A DNA stretch of 64,000 nucleotides, taken from the NCBI GenBank assembly GCA_038109305.1, contig JAYNIR010000010.1:45217-109216 (forward strand). Direction: 5' to 3'. The position numbers and the translations under genes are program-made. Source of the DNA: UBA1479 sp038109305 (GTDB lineage Bacteria; Pseudomonadota; Alphaproteobacteria; Rhodospirillales; Casp-alpha2). The notes beneath the pieces were generated by a model, which saw nothing but the letters and a program-made list of their open reading frames with translations, was not told the DNA's origin and did no database searches. Shown piece by piece: positions 33,506-43,010 of this stretch (position 1 is its first letter; the number at the start of each line of letters is the position of its first letter).

Positions 33506-34396
33506 TCAGATTTTGTCGGGGCTGAAGCGTTCCACCATGAAGTCGCGGAACACGACGATCCGCTTCGAATTCCTGAGTTCTTCCGGATAAACGAAATAGG
33601 TGCCGATCGAAGGCCCGCGAAGTTCGGGCAGGACTTCGACCAGATCGGTCGCTTCGCGGCTCATGTAATCGGGCAGCGCGCCGATGCCGAGCCCCGATTG
33701 CACGGCGCGGAAAATACCGTAGATGGAATTGACCCGAAGGATCGGAAGGCGTGGATGGTTGGGATCGGCGCCGGCGAACATCAACCAGTTCAGGTTATCG
33801 ACCGGCGGGCGGGCGTCCTCGCCGTAGACGATCAGGTCGTGATTATCCAGGTCCTGCGGCGTCGCCGGCATGCCCCGGTCCTTCAGATAACTTTTCGCCG
33901 CATAGACGTGGTAGCGCATGGTCATCAGATAACGCTGGATCAAATCTGGCTGCTGCGGCGGGGCCAATCGGATCGCCACGTCGGCCTGTCGCATGGCAAG
34001 GTCCAGTTCGGTGTCCGCCAACACCAGCGACACGTCAATGCCCGGATACAGTTTTTTGAATGCCCGCACGCGCGGCGTCAGCCAGATCGACCCGAAGGCG
34101 ACGGTCGTTGTCACTTTCAGCGGGCCCTGCGCCTCGTTTTTGTTTTCGGCGATCCGCGCCTCGGCCATGGCGAATTTGGTAAACACCTCGTGCGCGGTGC
34201 GGAACAGATCTTCCCCCTGTTCGGTCAGGATCAGGCCGCGGGCGTGGCGATGGAACAGCGGCACCTTGAGGCTGCTTTCCAGCGCGCTGATCTGGCGGCT
34301 GACGGCGGACTGGCTCAGGTGCAGATCGTCGCCGGCGCGGGTAAAGCTCCCGGCTTTGGCGACGGCATGGAACACGCGCAGTTTGTCCCAATCCAT
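33506..34396 (-). CDS. lsrB: LsrB/VtlR-type LysR regulator
   Basis: A 296-residue LysR-type activator. The helix-turn-helix is at about residues 3-62 (DKLRVFHAVAKAGSFTRAGD, LSQSAVSRQISALESSLKVP). HRHARGLILTEQGEDLFRTAHEVF is the signature of the LsrB/VtlR subgroup. The effector domain runs to the end and is intact. Its location beside trxB and near lrp matches the lsrB neighbourhood of Rhizobiales. LsrB controls redox and envelope genes in Sinorhizobium; the Brucella orthologue VtlR activates the sRNA AbcR2. Here a likely sRNA lies immediately downstream. It starts 42 bases after the trxB stop and may be cotranscribed with trxB. Confidence 0.85.
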   Translation of the reverse strand: MDWDKLRVFHAVAKAGSFTRAGDDLHLSQSAVSRQISALESSLKVPLFHRHARGLILTEQGEDLFRTAHEVFTKFAMAEARIAENKNEAQGPLKVTTTVAFGSIWLTPRVRAFKKLYPGIDVSLVLADTELDLAMRQADVAIRLAPPQQPDLIQRYLMTMRYHVYAAKSYLKDRGMPATPQDLDNHDLIVYGEDARPPVDNLNWLMFAGADPNHPRLPILRVNSIYGIFRAVQSGLGIGALPDYMSREATDLVEVLPELRGPSIGTYFVYPEELRNSKRIVVFRDFMVERFSPDKI

Positions 34397-34437
34397 GGGC
34401 GTTCTCCCTCCCCGGACCGCCCCAGCCCGGGCCGTGA

Positions 34438-35412
34438 TTATTCGGCCGCTTCCTTTTGCGCGTCCTGGGCGGCCAGGAAGTGCTCGGCCTCCAGCGCCGC
34501 CATGCAGCCCGTGCCGGCTGCGGTCACCGCTTGGCGGAATACCTTGTCCTGTACGTCGCCGGCGGCGAAAACGCCCGGAATATTCGTCTTGGTGCTGTCC
34601 GGCTTGGTGATGAGGTAGCCCTCGTCATCCATGTCGAGCTGCCCCGCGAACAGTTTGGTGTTGGGATCGTGGCCGATGGCGATAAAGACGCCGTCGACGG
34701 CGATGTTCGAGACCTCGCCGGTCTTGACGTTTTTAACCCGCATGCCGGTGACGCCCGGCGGATTATCGCCGCCGGTCACTTCTTTAAGGACCGAATCCCA
34801 CAGCACGTTGATTTTTTTGTTTTTGAACAGCCGGTCCTGCATGATCTTTTCGGCGCGCAGTTCATCGCGGCGATGCACCAGGGTGACACGGCTTGCGAAA
34901 TTGGTCAGGAACAGCGCTTCTTCCACCGCCGTGTTGCCGCCGCCGATCACCGCGACTTCTTTTTCCCGATAGAAAAATCCGTCGCAGGTGGCGCAGGCCG
35001 ACACGCCAAAGCCCATGAATTTTTGTTCGCTTTCGAGGCCGAGCCACCGAGCGCTGGCGCCCGTCGCGATCACCAATGTGTCGCCCGTGTACACATCGCT
35101 CCGGTCGCCCACGGCGCGGAACGGGCGGGCCGACAGATCGACCGAGGCTATCATGTCTTCGACCATTTCGGTACCGACGTTCTTGGCCTGTTCGTACATT
35201 TGTTCCATCAGCCAGGGACCCTGGATCGGTTCGGCGAAGCCCGGGTAGTTTTCCACTTCGGTCGTGATGGTGAGCTGGCCGCCCGGCTGCAATCCCCGTA
35301 CCAGAAGCGGTTTCAGGTTGGCGCGGGCCGCGTACACGGCGGCCGTGTAACCGGCGGCGCCGGAACCGATGATGAGAACGCGGGAATGGAGGGTTTGATC
35401 GGATTTGGTCAT
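34438..35412 (-). CDS. trxB: thioredoxin-disulfide reductase
   Basis: A 324-residue NADPH-dependent flavoenzyme that reduces thioredoxin. It has the FAD-binding IIGSGAAGYTAAVYAARA, the redox site SACATCDGFF (CxxC), the NADPH-binding VIGGGNTAVEEALFL and the C-terminal FAD motif GVFAAGDVQDKVFRQAVTAAGTG. ATG 35412 begins at the FAD domain; the frame is open upstream but that part has no homology. It would supply reducing power to the SoxV/SoxW/SoxS thiol chain by way of thioredoxin. It is followed by the LysR gene and is divergent from lrp. Confidence 0.95.
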   Translation of the reverse strand: MTKSDQTLHSRVLIIGSGAAGYTAAVYAARANLKPLLVRGLQPGGQLTITTEVENYPGFAEPIQGPWLMEQMYEQAKNVGTEMVEDMIASVDLSARPFRAVGDRSDVYTGDTLVIATGASARWLGLESEQKFMGFGVSACATCDGFFYREKEVAVIGGGNTAVEEALFLTNFASRVTLVHRRDELRAEKIMQDRLFKNKKINVLWDSVLKEVTGGDNPPGVTGMRVKNVKTGEVSNIAVDGVFIAIGHDPNTKLFAGQLDMDDEGYLITKPDSTKTNIPGVFAAGDVQDKVFRQAVTAAGTGCMAALEAEHFLAAQDAQKEAAE

Positions 35413-35542
35413 GGGCGGAAGTCCTTGCCGGAAGGGGTGTTCAGTGTTGTCTTGCGCCCAGGGTCCGCCCGGTCCGGCAGCCCGGAACCGACGGGAAAGG
35501 CTAACATAAGTCGGGCTCCCGGGGGGTGCAAGCGCCCTTGGC

Positions 35543-35572
35543 TTGAGAAAGAATATAATATATTTTGATAAT
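35543..35572 (+). promoter_or_regulatory. AT-rich lrp promoter region
   Basis: TTGAGA (35543-35548) and GATAAT (35567-35572) are 18 bases apart, inside a very AT-rich 35-base stretch that stands out in this GC-rich sequence. An Lrp-type protein often binds such DNA in its own promoter. The region is shared with trxB, which is divergent. Confidence 0.4.
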
Positions 35573-35607
35573 AATATTTCACATCTCGTGCCTGAAGGGA
35601 TAGGATC

Positions 35608-36099
35608 GTGCAGCGCGTAAAACTGGACAAAATCGACCGGCGGATCCTCCGGGACTTGCAGAAAGACGGCCGCATGACCAATGTGGAACTGTCGAAACGG
35701 GCCGGAATTTCCGCCCCGCCATGCCTGCGCAGGGTCCGCGCGTTGGAAGAAGCGGGATTTATCCGTGGCTACCACGCCGATATCGAGCCGAAAATGCTGG
35801 GCTTCAACGTGACGGTCTACGCCCAGGTCGGCCTCAATTCCCAGGCGGAGGCGGATCTAGAAGCCTTCGAGGCCGCCGTGCGCGGCTGGCCACAGGTGCG
35901 CGAATGCCATATGCTGGCTGGTGAAACAGATTTCCTGTTGAAGATCGTCGCCGCCGACTGGGACGCCTATCAGGCGTTTTTGACTACCAAACTGACCGCC
36001 GCGCCCAACGTCAGCCACGTGAAGTCGGCATTGTCGATCCGCGCGTCGAAAGTTGAACCGGGCGTGCCGGTGGACGTCGATGTGATCGAGGACGACTGA
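35608..36099 (+). CDS. lrp: Lrp/AsnC-family transcriptional regulator
   Basis: A 163-residue feast/famine regulator. The N-terminal helix-turn-helix is LDKIDRRILRDLQKDGRMTN and SKRAGISAPPCLRRVRALEE, followed by the RAM ligand-binding domain (VRECHMLAGETDFLLKIVAADW). The start is GTG 35608 with AAGGGA 7 bases upstream. Global Lrp regulators of amino-acid metabolism are of this size. The divergent trxB suggests a conserved alphaproteobacterial arrangement. Confidence 0.88.
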   Translation: MQRVKLDKIDRRILRDLQKDGRMTNVELSKRAGISAPPCLRRVRALEEAGFIRGYHADIEPKMLGFNVTVYAQVGLNSQAEADLEAFEAAVRGWPQVRECHMLAGETDFLLKIVAADWDAYQAFLTTKLTAAPNVSHVKSALSIRASKVEPGVPVDVDVIEDD

Positions 36100-36128
36100 C
36101 CGCCGCCATCCGCCGGGAGCGTCCCTGC

Positions 36129-36974
36129 CTACTTCACCATCTGATCCAAAACCTGCTGCGCCAGTTGCGATCCCGCCGCTTTGGCCTGGATGATCATGAC
36201 CAGCGCGCCGTAACGGTCTACCGCCGTGCTGCGGCCAAGCAATTTCGCCCGGCCGACCATGGCCTGAGCTTTCGGGTGGCCCTGCCCCGCCAATTTTGAA
36301 AACCATTCAAACGCCTTCGCCACGTCTTCCTTGACGCCGTCACCTTGATCGAGCTGCATGGCCAGCTCGAACTGCCCGGCGCTGTGGCCGCGCGCGGCCG
36401 CACCCTCGAACGCCTTGGCCGCGACCTCGGGCAGGCGCGGCACGCCGTGGCCGAGCGAGAAGCCTTTGCCGACCTGATAATAAGCGTTCGCCATGTCGAT
36501 GTTGTGTTTGTGCGCCTCGGCGGTGACCAGTTCATCGAGGCTGGCCATCACCTTGTCCAGAACCACCTGTTTCAGTTTCACCGCCTTGGCGCCGCCACGC
36601 ACCGCCGCACGGGACAATAATCCGTACCCCTTGACCGCATCCTGTTCGACGCCCAACCCCCGCTTATAATACCAGCCGAGCATGGTCGTCGCATGGACAT
36701 GCCCCTGATCGGCGGCCTTGGCGTACCACGCCGCCGCCGACGGGTCCGGATCTTTGCAGGTGCCCTTGCCCAAGGCGATCAGGCTCACCACCAAATTTTG
36801 CGCCTCGGCATCGCCGGCGCGGGCGATCGGCAGAAATTCGCGGAGCGCCGTGGTGAAGTCGCCGGCCTTGTAAGCTTCGGTTGCCTCTTTGGTCCCGGCG
36901 AGGGATACGCCCGCCCATCCCGCGGGAAACCCCGCGGCAATCAGAAGGACACAAATCCGGCAGACAAACGGCAT
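36129..36974 (-). CDS. exported Sel1-repeat protein
   Basis: A 281-residue secreted protein with a signal peptide about 1-26 (ICVLLIAAGFPAGWAGVSLA) and Sel1-like (short TPR) repeats: DPSAAAWYAKAADQGHVHATTMLGW, PEVAAKAFEGAAARGHSAGQFELA, DVAKAFEWFSKLAGQGHPKAQAMVG. Such proteins act as periplasmic scaffolds. Start 36974 gives the signal peptide; the longer open frame extends into the antisense of the aminotransferase gene. It lies 14 bases after that gene and may be in one transcript with it. Confidence 0.82.
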   Translation of the reverse strand: MPFVCRICVLLIAAGFPAGWAGVSLAGTKEATEAYKAGDFTTALREFLPIARAGDAEAQNLVVSLIALGKGTCKDPDPSAAAWYAKAADQGHVHATTMLGWYYKRGLGVEQDAVKGYGLLSRAAVRGGAKAVKLKQVVLDKVMASLDELVTAEAHKHNIDMANAYYQVGKGFSLGHGVPRLPEVAAKAFEGAAARGHSAGQFELAMQLDQGDGVKEDVAKAFEWFSKLAGQGHPKAQAMVGRAKLLGRSTAVDRYGALVMIIQAKAAGSQLAQQVLDQMVK

Positions 36975-36988
36975 CAGTCCAGACAAGG

Positions 36989-38191
36989 TCAGGAAAGGTT
37001 GGCGCACGCCCGCTGGATGCGCTGGCAGGCGTCTTCCAGCAATTCCGTCGCGGTGGCATAGCTGATCCGGAAGTGCGGTTCGAGCCCGAAGGCTGCGCCG
37101 TGAACGACGGCGACGCCTTCGTCTTCTAGTAGATAGGTGACGAAATCTTCGTCGTTCTGAATGACCTTGCCGCCCGGCGTCTTCTTGCCGATGGCGCCTT
37201 CGCAGCTTGGGTAGACGTAGAACGCGCCCTCGGGCGTGGCGCAGGTGATGCCGTTCGCTTGGTTCAGCATGCTGACCACCAGGTCGCGGCGTTCCTTGAA
37301 GATTTTGTTGTGCTTTGCGATGAAGTCGGTCGGGCCGTTCAAGGCGGCGATGCCGGCCGCCTGGCTGACCGCCGCCGTGTGGGTGATGCCCTGGGACTGG
37401 ATCATCGACATGGCTTTCACCAGTTGCGCCGGCGCGCCGCAATAGCCCACCCGCCAGCCGGTCATGCAGTACGCCTTGGATAGGCCGTTCATGGTCACCG
37501 TGCGGTCATAAAGTTTGGGTTCGACCTGAGCCATCGTGGTGCATTTGAAATCGTCGTAGGTCAGGCATTCGTAAATATCATCGGAGAAAATCCAGACCTG
37601 CGGGTGTTGCAGCAATACATCCGCCAGCGCCCTGATTTCGTCGCGCGTGTAGGCGCCGCCCGTCGGGTTCGACGGCGAGTTGAAGATAAGCCACTTGGTT
37701 TTCGGCGTGATCGCGTTTTCCAGCTGATCCGGCGTCATCTTGAAGCCCTTGTCGGCGCCGCACTGGACGACCTTGACCACGCCGCCGAACAGCATGGGGA
37801 TATCGGCGTAGCTGACCCAATAGGGCGCCGGCACGATGACTTCGTCGCCAGGGTTAACCGTCGCCATCATGGCGTTGAAGATAACCGGCTTGCCGCCGCA
37901 GCTCACGTGGATCTGATTGTCGGCGTAGTCCAAGCCGTGGTCGCGTTTGAACTTGGCGCGGATCGCATCCCGCAGTTCGGGGAGGCCGTTGATGTCCGTG
38001 TACCGGGTGATGCCGGCATCCAACGCCTTTTTCGCCGCCTCGATGATGTGGGGCGGCGTGTCGAAATCGGGCTCGCCCGCGCCGAGGCCGATCACATCGC
38101 GCCCGGCGGCCTTGAGCTCGCGGGCCTTTTGCGTGACGGCGATGGTGGGAGATGGTTTGACGGCGTTCAAGCGGTCGGCGAGGAGTGCCAT
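36989..38191 (-). CDS. aatA: aspartate aminotransferase (class I PLP)
   Basis: A 400-residue aminotransferase of the Ib subgroup (AatA/AspC of Rhizobiales and Thermus). The PLP lysine is in TMNGLSKAYCMTGWRVGY; other marks are IGLGAGEPDFDTP, SPSNPTGGAY and FRISYATA near the C-terminus. It transfers the amino group between aspartate and 2-oxoglutarate; members may also use prephenate. It is complete. The 279 bases upstream hold no gene. Confidence 0.92.
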   Translation of the reverse strand: MALLADRLNAVKPSPTIAVTQKARELKAAGRDVIGLGAGEPDFDTPPHIIEAAKKALDAGITRYTDINGLPELRDAIRAKFKRDHGLDYADNQIHVSCGGKPVIFNAMMATVNPGDEVIVPAPYWVSYADIPMLFGGVVKVVQCGADKGFKMTPDQLENAITPKTKWLIFNSPSNPTGGAYTRDEIRALADVLLQHPQVWIFSDDIYECLTYDDFKCTTMAQVEPKLYDRTVTMNGLSKAYCMTGWRVGYCGAPAQLVKAMSMIQSQGITHTAAVSQAAGIAALNGPTDFIAKHNKIFKERRDLVVSMLNQANGITCATPEGAFYVYPSCEGAIGKKTPGGKVIQNDEDFVTYLLEDEGVAVVHGAAFGLEPHFRISYATATELLEDACQRIQRACANLS

Positions 38192-38470
38192 GGATCAAGT
38201 CCTTTAATGTCGGTCGGCTCTGGGTTGCGCCCGCCCGGCGAGGTGGGCGGTGCGATGGCCGGAGACTACGCCCCCCCATTCATTCAAGCAAGGGCGGCTA
38301 AGCGCGGCATCCGCCTGCGATGGCGGGCTGATTTTCGAAGTGTGGCGAAATCCGGGCCCGGCTGCCCCGAAATTACCTTTCCCCTACCCCACTGACGCCC
38401 GAGGCGCGGGGGTTTCTCTCCCCATCCGGTCGCCGCGCCGCCCGCCGCACCAATCCCGAGGGAGAGCCCG

Positions 38471-40831
38471 ATGAAATCCGTCTGCAACACGCCGCCCCCG
38501 GCCTGGAGCCACACTTGGTGGGCCTTTCCGCTGGCCGCCGTGATCTTCCTGGCGCTGGTGACCATCGTCGCCGCCGCATCGGCGGGTTCCGCCCGCGCCG
38601 ACGCAAAGTCCGTCGACGCCGCGGTCATGGACATGGGCGGCCTTTACCTGCCGGCGCGCGAGCCGTGGCGAGTCCGCGCCGCGCCCCTGGTCGGGTCGGA
38701 GGTCGACATCGACGTTTCGGGCCTGATCGCCCGCGCCCGCATCACCCACCATTTCAAAAACCCGACGGGCCGGTGGACGGAAGCTGTCTATCCCCACCCC
38801 TTGCCGCCGGACAGCGCCGTCGATAAAATGACCCTGACGGTCGACGGCCGGGTGACCGACGGCAAAATCGCCGAACGCGCGGAAGCCAAACGCCAATGCA
38901 CCGCCGCCAAACAGTCGGACCGCCGCGCAAGCCTGATCGAACAGGAACGGCCCAACATCTTCACCACCGCCGTCGCCAACATCGGCCCCGGCGAAACCGT
39001 CTCCGTCGCCATCGAGTACCAGGAGCGCCTGAATTTTCGAGACGGGCAGTTCACGCTGCGCCTGCCGCTGGTCGTCGGCCCACGGCATATCCCGGGCGGC
39101 GCTGAACCGGTTAAACTGGACCAGCCCGGCGGCGGCTGGGCCAAACCGGCGGCGGACATCCCCGATGCGGTCAAAATCACCTCGCCGCTGCGGTCCAAAT
39201 AGGGCGTCCCGGGCAATCCGGTGACATTAAAAACAGACATTTCCGCCGGGTTCGACATCGGCCGCATCGAAAGCCCGAGCCACGACATCGTCATCGAAAA
39301 GAGAGGCCAGGGCCGCGTCACATTACGGCTTGCGGGCCACGCGCGGCCGTCGGACCGGGACTTCATCCTGGGTTGGGCGCTCAAGGACGCCAAAGCGCCG
39401 CAGGCTGGATTCTTCTATGAAAAAGTCGGCGATGAAGGATACGGCCTGTTGATGGTCATGCCGCCCGTATCGGGCGGACGCGGGTTGGCATTGGGGCCGC
39501 GCCCGGCGCGTGACATGATTTTCGTGATCGATACGTCCGGTTCCATGCACGACGATTCCATCGCCCAGGCAAAACATGGCCTGACCCTGGCGCTTGAGCG
39601 CCTGACGCCCAAGGACCGGTTTGCGATCTTTCGTTTCTCTGATCGCATCGGCGCCTTTGCCGAGGGATTGACCCAGGCGACCCCCGCCGCGGTCGAGCGC
39701 GCGACGGCATTCATCGACGGGCTTGCGGCCGATGGCGGGACAGAGATCGTCCAGGCGATGGCGGCAGCGCTTGCGGTCGGCCGTGCCGACGCGGGCGAGC
39801 GGCTTCGCCAGATCGTGTTGATCACCGACGGCGCCGTCGGCAACGAAGAAGAGCTGTTCCGGCTGATCGACGGCGGGATCGGCCGGGCACGGTTGTTCTC
39901 CGTCGGCATCGGCACGGCGCCAAATGGATACCTGATGACCCGCGCCGCCCAGGCCGGGCGCGGGACGTTCACCTTTGTTCAAACCGCCGGTGAAGTCGCC
40001 GAGCGCATGGCCGAGTTGTTTTTGAAACTCGAACGGCCGGCGCTGACCGACGTCAAGCTGACTTGGACGGACGCGGACAAATCCGCCCGGCCCGAAGTGT
40101 GGCCCCGCCACTTGCCGGACATGTACGCGGGCGAGCCGCTGGTCGCGCTGATCAAACTGGCAGCGGCGACGCCGCATCTAAATGTCTCCGGCCGCATCGC
40201 CGGACGGCTGTGGGAACAGACCGATACCATGCAGGGCGGCGGCGGCCACACCGGCGCCGCGGCCCTTTGGGGACGACAGAAAATCCGTGATTTGATGAAC
40301 GACATGCGCGGCCGTGATGAGGGCCCCCGCGCCCAGGTCCGCGGAGAAGCCGTAAAGAAGGCGCTGACCTTCAGCCTGGTTTCGAAGTACACCAGCCTGA
40401 TCGCGGTCGAACGCGAGATCGCCCGCCCGGCGGGCGCGCCGATGGCGTCGGCAAAGGTCCCATTGAACCTGCCGAAAGGGTCGAGCCGCGAGCATATCGA
40501 AGGCCCTGCCGGACCCGGCGCGTCCAACGGCGGCGGCATACACCCGACGGCGGAGGACCCGCGTAAGGCCCTTGCGGTCTCATCGGGGTTGTTCCAGCCC
40601 GCCATGGCGTTCGACCGGACGGACCCGGCGTTGCGCACACACCTGGCCGCCGCCGTTGCCGGCACGCCGTTGCTGGCGATGCCCCGGACCGCGACGCCGG
40701 CACAGGGCTTCATGGCGCTGGGCATTCTTTTCATGATGGCCGCCGTCGCACTGCTGATCGCGGGCCTGCGCGAGCCGGACATTGACGGCGGGCGTGGCGG
40801 CCCGAACCGGCACGCCGCCGGCGATGACTGA
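38471..40831 (+). pseudogene. marine proteobacterial sortase target protein (VIT + VWA), interrupted by TAG
   Basis: An open reading frame of 786 codons that would be continuous but for one TAG at 39200-39202 (LRSK-stop-GVPGNPVTLK). The first part has a membrane signal, then a VIT domain (PLVGSEVDIDVSGLIARARI, EAVYPHPLPPDSAV). The second part has a von Willebrand A domain with a MIDAS motif DTSGSMHDDS and LITDGAVGNEE. The C-terminus holds a sorting signal: MPRTATPA, a hydrophobic helix (GFMALGILFMMAAVALLIAG) and a charged tail. The sortase itself lies 24 bases downstream. The halves read in the same frame and nothing else is damaged. A distal start (GTG 39230) could in principle make a VWA-only product without a signal peptide. 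Confidence 0.85.
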
Positions 40832-40854
40832 GCCATCCTGATCGGCCGCCCGCC

Positions 40855-41486
40855 ATGCGTTTTCCTCCTCCCATGCGTTTGCTCCCTGCCTCCGTCCCGA
40901 CCGGCTCCCGGTCAGGATCGAGGACTTGGCTTAGGCCGGCGGCGGTTCTCCTCGCCGCCGCCGGTCTGGGCGTCTTTTTGTGGGGCGCCTACATCCCGGT
41001 GAAGGCGTGGGCAGCGCACGTGTTGTTGCAGGATGCGTGGGACCGCGCCGCCGGCGGCGACGAGCGAGCCAAACCATGGCCGTGGGCGGACACCCGCCCG
41101 GTGGCGAAGATCTGGGTTGAGCGGCTGGGGCAATCCAACATCGTGCTGGCGGGGGCGCAAGGCCGGACACTCGCCTTCGGCCCCGGCCACTTGGACGGCA
41201 CGGCGCTGCCGGGCGCGCCGGGGCACAGCGTGATTTCCGCCCACCGGGGCACCCATTTCCGGTGGCTTGAGAAAGCCCAGGTCGGCGATCTAATCGAAAC
41301 CGAACGGCCCGACGGCGCTCGCGGGCCCTACCGTATCGTCGAAAAACGGATCATCGACAGCCGTGAGGAACAGATCGCGGTCCACCCGGACCGGGACCTA
41401 TTGACGCTGATCACCTGTTCCCCTTGGAGAACTGGAACCCGGGCGGCCCCCTGCGGCTGATCGTTACCGCCGAAGCGCGATTCTGA
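40855..41486 (+). pseudogene. class D-like marine proteobacterial sortase with a C-terminal frameshift
   Basis: The protein has an N-terminal membrane helix, then the sortase core (WVERLGQSNIVLAGAQGRTLAFGPGHLDGTALPG, the catalytic His in VISAHRGTHFRW, and the Cys in LLTLITC). Right after that cysteine the frame is lost: the annotated frame ends SPWRTGTRAAPCG at 41460, while the next frame continues with the correct family end PLENWNPGGPLRLIVTAEARF and TGA at 41484-41486. A single missing base, most simply in the Tyr codon expected after the Cys, explains this. The catalytic Arg in PLRLIV is lost, so no activity is expected. It belongs with the broken target gene upstream. Confidence 0.87.
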
Positions 41487-41565
41487 CTGACGGCCCGTTC
41501 GGGTTCTCTTATAACAAGCCACATCGGCATCCCGCCTGCTCATCAGACCGAAGTGGAGACCCCTC

Positions 41566-42921
41566 ATGGCCGTTTCCGGCATCGACAGCCTGCTGTACCG
41601 CGACCAGTATTCGACCCCCGCCATGCGGAAAGTTTTCGACGACAAGTCGACCCTGCAAAAGATGCTGGATATGGAAGCCGCCCTGGCGCGGGCCGAAGCC
41701 GAACTGGGCATCATCCCCAAGGACGCGGCGGCGGCGATCATCAAGGCCGCCGACATGTCGCTATACGATTTCGACGAAATCCGCGCCGAAATGACGCGGA
41801 TCAGCCACCCCATCGTGCCGCTGGTCCGGGCCATGGCCGCCGAGTGCAAGAAACAGGGCCATGAACGGGCCGGCGAATACGCCCACTGGGGCGCCACCAC
41901 CCAGGACATCATGGATACGGGCCTGGTTCTGCAAATGAAGGACGCGGTCGACCTGATCCGCGACGCGTTGGACGAACTGGAAGGCAATTGCGAAAAGCTC
42001 GCCCGCAAACACCGAGACACGGTGATGGCGGGGCGGACGCACGGGCAGCAGGCGTTGCCCATCACCTTCGGATACAAGGTCGCCGTGTGGATCGATGAAA
42101 TTCGCCGCCAGAAGGAACGGCTCGAGCAGATGGCCGAACGGGTCCTGGTCGGCCAATTTTCCGGCGCCGTCGGCACCTATGCCGCGATCGGCGAAAAGGG
42201 ACCGGAAGTCACCCGCCTGATAATGGCGGACCTGGGCCTTGGCGTGCCGGCCATTTCGTGGCACGTGGCCAAAGACCGGTTCGCCGAATACGCGGCGGTG
42301 CTGGCCAACATCGCCGGCACCATGGGCCGGATCGTCCGCGAGGTCGCGACCCTGCAACGGACGGAAGTCGCCGAACTGGAAGAGCCCCACAAACCCGGCA
42401 AGGTCGGATCATCGACCATGCCGCAAAAACGCAACCCGGCGATCTGCGAAGTGACCCAGGGGTCCGTGCGGCTGGCCTGGGCCTGCGTGCCGCCGGCCTA
42501 TGAAAGCATGATTGCCGATCACGAACGCGACAAGGTCGCCAACCAGGTGGAGCGTGATTTCGTGCCGCGGGTCAGCTGCCTGACGGAAAACGTCATCCGC
42601 AAGGCCGCCCTGATCACCGGCGGGCTTACCGTCCGGGTGGATAATATGCGGGAAAACCTGGATATGACCGGCGGCCTACTGCTGTGCGAGGCGGTGATGA
42701 TGAAGCTGGGCGAAACCATCGGCCGCAACACGGCGCACAATGTGGTCTACGAAGCCGCCATGGCGGCGTTCGAGGACGGCACGTCCTTCCGCGACAAGCT
42801 GATTGCCATCCCCGTCGTCGCCGAGGCGATCACCGAGGACGAACTGGACGACATGCTGGACCCGGCGGGCTATGTGGGGCTGTCGGCGGAGCTGGTCGAC
42901 GCGATTTTGGCCGGCAAATGA
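41566..42921 (+). CDS. fumarase/aspartase-superfamily lyase, adenylosuccinate lyase family
   Basis: A 451-residue lyase. The superfamily signature GSSTMPQKRNPA is present, as are HWGATTQDIMDTG and AGRTHGQQALPITFG. The annotation adenylosuccinate lyase (PurB) is the usual one, which would place it in purine synthesis (SAICAR and adenylosuccinate cleavage). However, HWGATTQDIMDTGLVLQ and GYKVAVW also occur in 3-carboxy-cis,cis-muconate cycloisomerase-like (PcaB) and EDDS-lyase-like proteins, so the true substrate is not certain. No other pur or pca gene is adjacent. It is complete and unbroken. Confidence 0.75.
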   Translation: MAVSGIDSLLYRDQYSTPAMRKVFDDKSTLQKMLDMEAALARAEAELGIIPKDAAAAIIKAADMSLYDFDEIRAEMTRISHPIVPLVRAMAAECKKQGHERAGEYAHWGATTQDIMDTGLVLQMKDAVDLIRDALDELEGNCEKLARKHRDTVMAGRTHGQQALPITFGYKVAVWIDEIRRQKERLEQMAERVLVGQFSGAVGTYAAIGEKGPEVTRLIMADLGLGVPAISWHVAKDRFAEYAAVLANIAGTMGRIVREVATLQRTEVAELEEPHKPGKVGSSTMPQKRNPAICEVTQGSVRLAWACVPPAYESMIADHERDKVANQVERDFVPRVSCLTENVIRKAALITGGLTVRVDNMRENLDMTGGLLLCEAVMMKLGETIGRNTAHNVVYEAAMAAFEDGTSFRDKLIAIPVVAEAITEDELDDMLDPAGYVGLSAELVDAILAGK

Positions 42922-43010
42922 TCGACCCGCGCCGGGCTGACCCTGGGCACAGCACCGATGTGCAAAACCGGCAGATGACGGGTCCGGCCGGGCTCCTTAT
43001 ATAAAGTGTC

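Noticed and set aside
41566..42921. Calling this gene purB or pcaB outright
   Set aside because: Motifs fit the superfamily but do not separate adenylosuccinate lyase from PcaB-like and EDDS-lyase-like members; no pathway neighbours help.
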